In this document: one piece after another, positions 1-5,666 of the stretch
Position numbering within the stretch: the stretch's first letter is position 1
Layout of the letters: each line of letters starts with the position of its first letter
DNA from: an uncultured Synergistales bacterium
Lineage (GTDB): Bacteria > Synergistota > Synergistia > Synergistales > Aminobacteriaceae
Length of the DNA stretch: 5,827 nucleotides
Reading direction: 5' to 3'
Assembly: GCA_905233515.1 (NCBI GenBank)
Contig: CAJOEQ010000065.1
Span: 1 to 5,827 of the forward strand
The notes under the pieces: model-generated
The model's database searches: none
What the model saw: only the letters and a program-made list of their open reading frames with translations
What the model was told of the DNA's origin: nothing
Program-made: the position numbers and the translations under genes

Positions 1-54
1 TCCTTTATTATAGGTATATTTGCTATATTGCATATTTGTTGTAAATTCATGCGT

Positions 55-104
55 TATTCTACTCCTACCCGCCCACCCGACTGCATTCGCAGTCGAGTAG
101 AATA
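55..104 (-). repeat. Interrupted inverted repeat with G-rich insert downstream of the OppC-type gene
   Basis: The outer arms TATTCTACT (55-63) and AGTAGAATA (96-104) are perfect 9-bp complements. An inner perfect 7-bp stem, CGACTGC (78-84) with GCAGTCG (89-95), closes on a 4-nt loop. Between the left arms sits a 14-nt insert (64-77) that on the minus strand belongs to a G-rich run, GGG-T-GGG-C-GGG-TA-GG (78-64). There is no T-tract on either strand, so an intrinsic terminator is not supported. It could be a dispersed palindromic repeat, an RNA processing or stabilising hairpin for the operon 3' end, or a quadruplex-forming site. The structure is seen directly; the role is unknown. Confidence 0.6.
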
Positions 105-117
105 GTGAAAATCAAAA

Positions 118-1020
118 TCACTTTCTTAATTTCGGGTCAAGAGCATCTCTCAAGCCGTCGCCTAAAAAGTTAAATGCAAGTATCATTATAGAAATCACAG
201 CAGCCGGGAAAAATAATTGAGTCGGATATACCATTAACGCGCCTATACCGTCATTACAGAGCATTCCAAGACTCGCCATAGGTGCAGACACTCCTAAACC
301 TACGAAACTCAAAAAAGCCTCCGTGAAAATCGCGCCGGGAATCGAAAATGTAAGAGTTACAAGAATAGATCCCATTGCATTAGGTATTAAATGCCTCAGT
401 AAAATTCTTGTCGGTGAAGCTCCTAACACGCGGGCTGACAAAATAAATTCTTCATTTTTGAGTCTCAACACTTCAGCCCTTACTATTCGCGCCATCGGTG
501 CCCAGTAAGAAATTCCAAGCGTTATAAATATACTTTTCAAGCCCGGCCCTACTACTACCATCAATAAAATTACATAAATCATAACAGGCACGCTATAAAG
601 CACATCGACGACTCCCATCATGAAATTATCAATTTTCCCGCCTGAAAATCCCGAAATTCCCCCGTAAATAACTCCGATAAATAAATTTATAAAACTTGCT
701 AAGATTCCTACAGCGAGAGAAATTCTTGCACCGTATAGAATCCTCACAAATAAATCACGCCCTAACATGTCAGTCCCTAATAAGTGCTTAAAGCTGGGCG
801 GCTCATTAGTCTCAAAAAAATTTGTCGTGTCATAGTCATAACTTGAGAAATAAGGCGCAAAAATCGCAAGCATTAACATAATAACAATTACTACAAGGCC
901 AAATAAAGCGAGTCTATCTTTCTTGAGTCTCATCCAAACGTCCTGCCAGTAAGTTAATGACGGTCTCAAAATTTCCGCGCTCGTTCTCTCTTCAATCGTT
1001 AAAGGCGTAAAATCATACAT
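118..1020 (-). CDS. Dipeptide/oligopeptide ABC transporter permease, OppC/DppC type
   Basis: Second channel subunit, partner of the OppB-type protein encoded just upstream. Its 300 residues match the family. It has the OppC-type cytoplasmic N-terminus with SLTYWQDVWMRLKKDRLALFG at 21-41 leading into helix 1 (about 38-56). Next comes the diagnostic LGTDMLGRDLFVRILYGARI at 81-100, then the EAA loop EFILSARVLGASPTRILLRH at 191-210. The C-terminal segment holds TEAFLSFVGLG at 233-243 and FNFLGDGLRDALDP at 283-296, all typical of DppC/OppC. Nothing looks truncated. It is the last gene of the unit visible here; the OppD/OppF ATPases and binding protein that normally accompany this pair may follow beyond the left edge, where the minus strand ends in AAAGGA, possibly a binding site for a further gene. 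Confidence 0.93.
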   Translation of the reverse strand: MYDFTPLTIEERTSAEILRPSLTYWQDVWMRLKKDRLALFGLVVIVIMLMLAIFAPYFSSYDYDTTNFFETNEPPSFKHLLGTDMLGRDLFVRILYGARISLAVGILASFINLFIGVIYGGISGFSGGKIDNFMMGVVDVLYSVPVMIYVILLMVVVGPGLKSIFITLGISYWAPMARIVRAEVLRLKNEEFILSARVLGASPTRILLRHLIPNAMGSILVTLTFSIPGAIFTEAFLSFVGLGVSAPMASLGMLCNDGIGALMVYPTQLFFPAAVISIMILAFNFLGDGLRDALDPKLRK

Positions 1021-1030
1021 TTTTATAAAT

Positions 1031-1037
1031 CACCTCA
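1031..1037 (-). promoter_or_regulatory. Ribosome binding site of the OppC-type permease gene, overlapping the oppB-type stop codon
   Basis: TGAGGTG on the minus strand contains both the TGA stop of the upstream permease and the GAGGTG binding site, 10 nt before the ATG at 1020. This arrangement favours coupled translation of the two channel subunits. Confidence 0.7.
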
Positions 1038-1952
1038 TTGCAATTTTATACGGGGATCTACTAAAGCAAGGCAGCAATCAGCAATCAAATTAAAGAAAAC
1101 TAACAGCGCGCTGTAAAATATAGTAACGCCCATTATTGTCGTATAATCTCGATTATTTATGCTTGTAACAAAAAATGTGCCGAGCCCGGGGACTCCGAAA
1201 ACTTGTTCAACTACAAAACTTCCAGTTAAGATTCCTGCTGTCAAAGGAGCTAAATAAGTTATTACGGGAATCATCGCATTTTTCAGCGCGTGAATATAAA
1301 TAACTGCGTTTTTGCTCAAACCTTTAGAGTATGCAGTCCTGATATAGTCTTGAGTCAAAATTTCTAACATGCTCGAACGAACTAAACGAGAAATAAAAGC
1401 CGCCGGATATAGGGAAAGAGTCAGCGCGGGTAAAATCGCCGTTGAAAATCCTTCCCAGAATCCCACCGTAGCCCAGCCTAAACGCCACGCAAAAATATAC
1501 ACGAGCAAAGCAGCAATTATAAAACTTGGTATAGTTACTCCGAGTGTAGCAAAAATTATAGAGAGTCTATCTTGCCATTTACCGCGATTTAAAGCTGAAA
1601 TAATGCCCGCCGGAATTCCCATAATTAACGCGATAACTAAAGCAAGACCGCCGACCATGAAAGAAGCCGGGAAGCTCTCAGAAATTATCTCATTGACTGA
1701 AATTCCCTCATACCTGTATGAAGGCCCTAAATCAAGTCTCAACACGTTTAATAAATAACGCCCATATTGAATATAAAGCGGCTCATTTAGTCCGTATTGA
1801 ATCATCATTTTTTCAATAACAAAATCGGGGATTGCTTTTTCTTCAGTGAAAGGGCCTCCGGGAATGGCTCTCATCATAAAAAATGTAATAGTTATTACTA
1901 TAAAAAGTGTGAGAAGACTCACTAATACGCGCCTTGAAAAATATTTTAGCAT
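1035..1952 (-). CDS. Dipeptide/oligopeptide ABC transporter permease, OppB/DppB type
   Basis: One of the two inner-membrane subunits forming the channel of a peptide-family ABC importer (peptides, nickel and some sugars use this family). Its 305 residues match the OppB/DppB length. The N-terminus is typical (MLKYFSRRVL then a helix at about 9-28, followed by MRAIPGGPF). The periplasmic segment has the usual YGLNEPLYIQYGRYL at 53-67 and LDLGPSY. The EAA coupling loop that docks on the ATPase is at about 202-230 (DYIRTAYSKGLSKNAV and on), followed by GSFVVEQVFGVPGLG at 244-258 and the closing DPRIKL. About six membrane helices are visible. It begins immediately after the transferase stop (TAA-ATG, same frame) and is followed after 14 nt by its OppC partner. 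Substrate cannot be assigned: no binding protein or ATPase for this pair is in the window. Confidence 0.93.
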   Translation of the reverse strand: MLKYFSRRVLVSLLTLFIVITITFFMMRAIPGGPFTEEKAIPDFVIEKMMIQYGLNEPLYIQYGRYLLNVLRLDLGPSYRYEGISVNEIISESFPASFMVGGLALVIALIMGIPAGIISALNRGKWQDRLSIIFATLGVTIPSFIIAALLVYIFAWRLGWATVGFWEGFSTAILPALTLSLYPAAFISRLVRSSMLEILTQDYIRTAYSKGLSKNAVIYIHALKNAMIPVITYLAPLTAGILTGSFVVEQVFGVPGLGTFFVTSINNRDYTTIMGVTIFYSALLVFFNLIADCCLALVDPRIKLQ

Positions 1953-2591
1953 TTATAAATTTATCCCTCCTTCTAAGATTATTATATTACTGGGCAAATA
2001 ATCACGCTTTGAACAGCAGGCAATTACTAAATCATTCAAGGAAAAATTTCGGCCTGAAATCTCGTATTTACATGATAATAATTTCTCGCAGTCTACTTCA
2101 ATCCAGTTATTAAGATTTAAACATTTTAAGCAGCTTTCTTTGAGAGTCCAGTATTCAAAAAATTTTTTCTCCCAGTCTTGGCCGTTATCGTGTAAAAATT
2201 TTATAGTATTATGCTCATTTTGCAAATAAAAACGTTTTGAGACTGCGAGACTCGCTCTGTGTGAAATAATTTCAATATCGACTCCGTTAATATTATTGCC
2301 GATTGAGCAAGCCACCCAGTTAGAACAGTGCGAGAGGCTGAAGCAAATATTTTCGTGGTATGGCCTCCCGCTTGAGTCTCGTTTGATAGTTATATCTTGA
2401 AAATTTTTATTGAGTAAACCGGCAATTAATTTTTTTGCTAATAATTCAGCCCATAGAGTCCGATTTTGATCTGACAAGAATTTATATTTTAGAATCGACT
2501 CGCGGCGTTCAACTGGTAAATAATCAAGATATTTTGTAACTGGGTAATTTAAATGCCCGCTAATATCAAGCAAATAAACTTGAGTAAGCAA
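1953..2591 (-). CDS. 4'-phosphopantetheinyl transferase, Sfp/Gsp type
   Basis: Transfers the phosphopantetheine arm of coenzyme A to a serine of a carrier protein. The 212-residue length and motifs fit the two-domain Sfp group rather than the short AcpS group. Seen in order: an N-terminal half with ERRESILKYKF at 28-38; GRPYHE at 75-80; FSLSHCSNWVA at 84-94 with His88; GVDIEII at 103-109 with metal-binding Asp105 and Glu107; and FFEYWTLKESCLK at 144-156 with Trp148, Lys151, Glu152 and Lys156. All catalytic positions known for Sfp are present, so it should be active. The start is TTG at 2591, 3 nt after the decarboxylase stop and preceded by a near-consensus binding site; the next TTG (codon 7) would trim the first beta strand. 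No carrier protein, NRPS or PKS gene is in the window, so it may serve fatty-acid ACP or a distant pathway. Its TAA directly abuts the ATG of the next gene. Confidence 0.92.
   Translation of the reverse strand: MLTQVYLLDISGHLNYPVTKYLDYLPVERRESILKYKFLSDQNRTLWAELLAKKLIAGLLNKNFQDITIKRDSSGRPYHENICFSLSHCSNWVACSIGNNINGVDIEIISHRASLAVSKRFYLQNEHNTIKFLHDNGQDWEKKFFEYWTLKESCLKCLNLNNWIEVDCEKLLSCKYEISGRNFSLNDLVIACCSKRDYLPSNIIILEGGINL
1965..1972 (-). promoter_or_regulatory. Ribosome binding site of the OppB-type permease gene, inside the transferase gene
   Basis: AAGGAGGG on the minus strand is a full Shine-Dalgarno site. It is read as Glu-Gly-Gly within the last codons of the phosphopantetheinyl transferase. 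The spacer to the ATG at 1952 is 12 nt, rather long. Confidence 0.75.
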
Positions 2592-2594
2592 AAA

Positions 2595-3389
2595 TTATTT
2601 TCCGCCTTCTACTTCTTGAATGCGTGAACTCATCTCAATAGCTAAATCTTTATCGTTAAAGCCCGCATTATCCGGCAAAATCATATTAAAGCCGCTCATA
2701 ATATCAAGTTCGACCTTGCATGAATTTGTCTCAAGCTCAAGAACATGGCCGCCCTTTGTCCTGTCATTCGAGATAAAATGCAAGTGCCAGCCGGGAGTAT
2801 TAAGACCGTTCATATAAGCAGGGCAATACAAAGCAACAACTACGCCGGAAATATTTTTATAAGTGAATTCGCGCTGATCTGTCTTTAGTGCTTCGTCAAG
2901 TGGCTTATACGGTTTTTGCTGGGCTAACTCACTGCGAACGAGAATCGAATTAAATTCACCCGAAATTTTTGCCATGTAAAATTGATTTTTGCCGTGTGAG
3001 TTCACAATCTCATCAAGTTTTGATTTAAGCTCGGCTATATTTTCCGCGCTAATATTTTCTCGTGTTATATCAGCATCAAAAAATGTAATGTTACAAAATG
3101 GCACAGTCTCGGAGTCATCAGCAATTTTTACGCTGCCATCCCATAAAGCCTGATAAACTTCCCCGTCAAGCATTATTAATTCACCGTTGACGCTCTGAAA
3201 TGTCCCGATTCCTATATCGCCGTAATTCTTGACTTCTTTAACAGTGATAAAGCCGTCATAGACTCCCGACATTAGAGACTGCAGCAAAGCAGCTTGAAAG
3301 AGTGAATCGCTCTTGTTTGAGTCAGCAGCAAAACAAACATTTACGCTCATAACAAGAATTAATAAAGCAAGAATAAATTTTTTTGTCAT
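2595..3389 (-). CDS. budA: Alpha-acetolactate decarboxylase with Sec signal peptide
   Basis: Converts 2-acetolactate to acetoin and CO2, the middle step of the acetoin/2,3-butanediol route. From the chosen ATG it is 264 residues. Family marks are complete: LDGE at 74-77 (Glu76, matching the catalytic Glu near residue 65 of characterised enzymes), VRS at 151-153 (Arg152), and GWHLHF with KGGHV giving the metal ligands His202, His204 and His215; Glu261 in EVEGG is a likely C-terminal active-site acid. Residues 1-22 look like a Sec signal (MTKKF, hydrophobic stretch, CFA then ADS), so export is predicted. The cysteine before the cleavage site is not in a good lipobox. A longer frame begins at 3419 but its ATG falls at or before the expected transcription start and ignores the GGAGG site. 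First gene of its operon; no acetolactate synthase or acetoin reductase is nearby. The gene following begins 3 nt after the stop. Confidence 0.93.
   Translation of the reverse strand: MTKKFILALLILVMSVNVCFAADSNKSDSLFQAALLQSLMSGVYDGFITVKEVKNYGDIGIGTFQSVNGELIMLDGEVYQALWDGSVKIADDSETVPFCNITFFDADITRENISAENIAELKSKLDEIVNSHGKNQFYMAKISGEFNSILVRSELAQQKPYKPLDEALKTDQREFTYKNISGVVVALYCPAYMNGLNTPGWHLHFISNDRTKGGHVLELETNSCKVELDIMSGFNMILPDNAGFNDKDLAIEMSSRIQEVEGGK
2602..2608 (-). promoter_or_regulatory. Ribosome binding site of the phosphopantetheinyl transferase gene
   Basis: AAGGCGG, one base from the ideal AAGGAGG, ends 10 nt before the TTG start at 2591. It is inside the final Glu-Gly-Gly codons of acetolactate decarboxylase. 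No ATG or GTG lies near, so the site supports the TTG start. Confidence 0.6.
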
Positions 3390-3396
3390 TATATAG

Positions 3397-3401
3397 CCTC
3401 C
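3397..3401 (-). promoter_or_regulatory. Ribosome binding site that fixes the acetolactate decarboxylase start
   Basis: GGAGG on the minus strand lies 7 nt before the ATG at 3389. It lies inside the longer open frame that begins at 3419, so the longer start would leave this ideal site unused. The choice sets the N-terminus at MTKKF, which directly begins a signal peptide. Confidence 0.85.
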
Positions 3402-3421
3402 GTGATTAAAAATTTTCATAA

Positions 3422-3430
3422 ATTATAGCA
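3422..3430 (-). promoter_or_regulatory. Extended -10 promoter for the acetolactate decarboxylase operon
   Basis: The minus strand reads TGC-TATAAT, a perfect extended -10 element, 11 nt after the terminator T-tract. No good -35 hexamer sits 16-18 nt upstream; that region is the terminator stem and T-tract, which fits an extended -10 promoter that does not need one. The expected start of transcription is near 3414-3416, about 25 nt before the decarboxylase ATG at 3389. Confidence 0.65.
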
Positions 3431-3440
3431 GGATTTCAAC

Positions 3441-3471
3441 AAAAAAATCTCCCTCGCATATACAAGGGAGA
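3441..3471 (-). terminator. Rho-independent terminator after the BMP gene
   Basis: On the minus strand TCTCCCT (3471-3465) pairs perfectly with AGGGAGA (3454-3448) around a 10-nt spacer, which can extend the stem by G-U and G-C pairs. Seven T residues (3447-3441) follow directly. It lies about 22 nt past the BMP stop and separates the amino-acid/BMP transport unit from the acetolactate decarboxylase unit. Confidence 0.9.
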
Positions 3472-3493
3472 AAATGAAAATTTCTTTATTTAT

Positions 3494-4549
3494 TTAGTGC
3501 AGCGGTACTAATTCGCCCGACTTCATTAAATCAATCGCCGAGTCAAGTTTGCTCATTATGTCCAAATTTAATAAACAATGATCGCCCTTAACATAGCCTA
3601 TTGCATGATTACTCGTTCCAAGTAAATAATTGCCGCCCCTGAAATAACCGGACTCTATATCATTCAAGACGCTTAAAATCTGCGGTGCCATTAATTTTAT
3701 AACACTTGTGAGAATTATATTTTTATCGCCGTCAAATCCTGAATCAAATTGATCTGTATCACAGCCGATTATTGTTACTTGGCCGGATTCTTTTGCTGAG
3801 TCAATAACTCCATCGCCGGACTGACCAGCCGAAATAAATATTACATCACAGCCGGAATTTATTAAAGCCTGCCCGATAATTGCTCCTTTTGCCGAGTTAG
3901 TGAATGAGCCTGCATAATTCCCGCCTACACTTTGACCGGCTGAGTCAATTCCTGCAAATTCGCCGAGCTCGATAACTTTTGCATTTGTATTATAATTCTC
4001 GTTAGCATATTTCACTCCAGCCGCAAAACCTTCTTGAAATCTTATATTACTGGGCATTGCTACACCGTGAACGGAAGCGACTTTTTTTGTTTTGCTTGAG
4101 AGTGCAGCAGCAAGACCGGCCAAGAATCCCGACTCATCATCTTTAAAGCGCATTGCATAAACGTTCGGAAGTTCTATATTTTTCCTGTTATTATCAACCG
4201 GCCAATCTTCAGTAAAAATAAATTTTATGCGGGGATTAGCTTTCACAATTTCCGTTATTTCAGGATAAAGAGGCTCACAATAAATAATTACGTCATATTT
4301 TTTCATGGCCTGACGTATTATTTTGCGGGCATTAGACGCGCTGAACTTCCCGCCCTGAAAGATTTTCACGTTTGTACGTGGATGAGAATTTACAAATGCC
4401 TGAACACCGCTGAAATTTTCCTTGTAAAATGGATCTGTCTTGACATCGCCGAACGCTATAAAAGCAATTCGCAAATTTTTAGCAAGTGCAATACTTCCAA
4501 GCGATAAGACTAACATAACAGCCAGCAAAACGAGCGCAAATTTTTTCAT
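3494..4549 (-). CDS. BMP-family periplasmic substrate-binding protein
   Basis: A predicted secreted binding protein of 351 residues, the usual size for the BMP/PnrA/Med family. Many characterised members capture nucleosides for an ABC importer. Residues 1-23 are a Sec signal peptide (MKKF, a hydrophobic core, then ALA at 21-23). There is no lipobox cysteine, so the mature protein is probably free in a periplasm. Family hallmarks follow in order: FKDDESGFLAG at 135-145, GFAAGVKYAN at 174-183, GSFTNSAKG at 214-222, DVIFISAGQSGDG at 235-247, and IGCDTDQ at 261-267, whose Asp lies in the ligand cleft of relatives. Odd context: BMP proteins usually accompany ribose/nucleoside-type ABC genes, but here the upstream neighbours are a polar-amino-acid permease and ATPase. 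The ligand is therefore open; nucleoside is the family expectation, not something shown here. A strong terminator follows the stop by about 22 nt. Confidence 0.9.
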   Translation of the reverse strand: MKKFALVLLAVMLVLSLGSIALAKNLRIAFIAFGDVKTDPFYKENFSGVQAFVNSHPRTNVKIFQGGKFSASNARKIIRQAMKKYDVIIYCEPLYPEITEIVKANPRIKFIFTEDWPVDNNRKNIELPNVYAMRFKDDESGFLAGLAAALSSKTKKVASVHGVAMPSNIRFQEGFAAGVKYANENYNTNAKVIELGEFAGIDSAGQSVGGNYAGSFTNSAKGAIIGQALINSGCDVIFISAGQSGDGVIDSAKESGQVTIIGCDTDQFDSGFDGDKNIILTSVIKLMAPQILSVLNDIESGYFRGGNYLLGTSNHAIGYVKGDHCLLNLDIMSKLDSAIDLMKSGELVPLH

Positions 4550-4558
4550 GTTTAGATA

Positions 4559-4565
4559 CCTCTTT
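4559..4565 (-). promoter_or_regulatory. Ribosome binding site of the BMP-family gene
   Basis: The minus strand reads AAAGAGG, ending 9 nt before the ATG at 4549. It lies in the 28-nt gap after the ATPase stop. I see no terminator or clear promoter in this gap, so the gene is probably co-transcribed with the ATPase. Confidence 0.6.
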
Positions 4566-4577
4566 CACAAATGGATT

Positions 4578-5660
4578 TCACACATAAAATTTTACTACAT
4601 TTAAGCCGTCATTACTCATTGAGTGATTGAAATCTTTTATTTCATTCTCAAGTAAACGCCACGATAATTTATTTTCACTGTCTGAAGGGTTAAACGAGCC
4701 GCCGTTATAAGAGACTTTCACGTCAATTTTTTCGTCGTTCTCGGAGTATTCAGCAGAAAAATTAATATCAGGCTCATTATTAAGAACAGGCAGTAAAATT
4801 TGATTGATTAACTCTTCAAATGACAAATGAAGACGATTAGCGAGCTTAGGAGAAATTAAATTTTTAGTGCAGAAAGTTTCAATCTCAGAGATAACGCCCG
4901 GGAAGTCAAAATGTCTAGAATTTATTGCGATCTCTAAAACTTTCAGATTACGAATAAACCGCCGAGTCTTCTCACGCGTGGGATTCTCAAAAATTTGTTC
5001 AGGCGTGCCGTCCTCATAAATTCCGCCCTCGTCAAGATAAATTACACGAGTCGCAATACTTCGAGCAAATTTCATTTCATGAGTAACTATCATCATAGTT
5101 TTACCAGTCCCAGCAAGCTCACGAATAACGGCCTGAACTTCTCCTATCATAGTGGGATCTAATGCACTAGTAGGCTCATCAAATAAAATTACTTCGGGAT
5201 TCATTGCCAAAGCCCGGGCGATTGCGATTCGCTGTTTTTGTCCGCCTGATAACTCATCGGGATAATTCAAATATTTATTAGCGAGTCCGACCTGATGTAA
5301 TAATTTAATCGCGTTATTATAAGCGTCTTGCTTTGATAAGTGCTTTAACTTCATAGGAGCGAGCATAATATTTTCTATTACAGTCAAATGGCCGAATAAA
5401 TTAAATGACTGGAAGACCATTCCCATTTTTTGACGCATAAGAGGCACGTTACATTTTTTGCTTGTGATTTCCTGATCATTTAAGAAAATTTTGCCGCTCG
5501 TTGGTCTCTCAAGTAAATTTATACAGCGTAAAAGGGTGCTTTTTCCTGTTCCTGACGGGCCTATAATAGAGATTACTTCACCGTCTTTAATTTCTGCGTT
5601 GACATCTTTTAACGGTGCTGCATTCGGATAAACTTTCTTGACGTGCTCAAGTCTTATCAT
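4578..5660 (-). CDS. GlnQ-like amino-acid ABC transporter ATPase with a C-terminal GHKL/HATPase-like extension
   Basis: This is the cytoplasmic ATPase that would power the permease encoded just upstream. Residues 1-240 form a full polar-amino-acid-type ABC domain: Walker A GPSGTGKST at 34-42, Q-loop Gln84 (FQSFNLF), signature LSGGQKQR at 137-144, Walker B VILFDEP at 157-163 with the D-loop SALD at 165-168, and switch His194. GlnQ/HisP proteins normally end near residue 240-255; this one runs to 360. The extra part (about 241-360) reads like an RsbW/HATPase_c_2 fold: a helix with EELIN at 282-286 resembling the N-box, alternating beta strands, NGGSFNP at 319-325 resembling the loop after the G1 box, and a final helix and strand (SWRLLENEIKDF, then DGLNVVKFYV). 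The ATPase part is certain. The extension assignment is a by-eye fold match, with several nucleotide-binding residues missing. ATG start with AGGAG 9 nt upstream; the BMP gene starts 28 nt downstream. Confidence 0.93.
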   Translation of the reverse strand: MIRLEHVKKVYPNAAPLKDVNAEIKDGEVISIIGPSGTGKSTLLRCINLLERPTSGKIFLNDQEITSKKCNVPLMRQKMGMVFQSFNLFGHLTVIENIMLAPMKLKHLSKQDAYNNAIKLLHQVGLANKYLNYPDELSGGQKQRIAIARALAMNPEVILFDEPTSALDPTMIGEVQAVIRELAGTGKTMMIVTHEMKFARSIATRVIYLDEGGIYEDGTPEQIFENPTREKTRRFIRNLKVLEIAINSRHFDFPGVISEIETFCTKNLISPKLANRLHLSFEELINQILLPVLNNEPDINFSAEYSENDEKIDVKVSYNGGSFNPSDSENKLSWRLLENEIKDFNHSMSNDGLNVVKFYV

Positions 5661-5666
5661 GATTAA

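Noticed and set aside
1..45. Minus-strand TATAAT at 12-7 with TTTACA at 45-40 as a promoter for a gene to the left
   Set aside because: The spacing is 27 nt, far too long, and no TGn extension precedes the hexamer. AT-rich DNA makes a chance TATAAT likely.
1..105. Open plus-strand frame running in from the left edge and ending TAG at 103-105
   Set aside because: Only 34 codons are visible and most of the second half is the inverted repeat. The translation (hydrophobic start, then Pro/Arg-rich) matches nothing I know, and a short open frame here is not surprising. A gene tail from the left cannot be fully excluded.
323..508. 61-codon plus-strand open frame
   Set aside because: Antisense to the OppC-type permease gene, no family features; shadow frame.
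1369..1758. 129-codon plus-strand open frame
   Set aside because: It lies wholly antisense inside the OppB-type permease gene, its translation is not recognisable, and it has no good binding site. It is a shadow of the real gene.
2620..2817. 65-codon plus-strand open frame
   Set aside because: Antisense to the decarboxylase active-site region, whose protein is strongly conserved; shadow frame.
3341..3355. Lipoprotein signal in the decarboxylase (Cys19 near the signal cleavage site)
   Set aside because: The residues before the cysteine are Val-Asn-Val, which do not fit the Leu-Ala/Ser-Gly/Ala lipobox, and CFA-ADS gives an acceptable ordinary signal peptidase site.
3432..3437. TTGAAA on the minus strand as the -35 box for the decarboxylase promoter
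   Set aside because: It is only about 4-6 nt from the -10 element, so it cannot serve as its -35; the extended -10 explanation is used instead.
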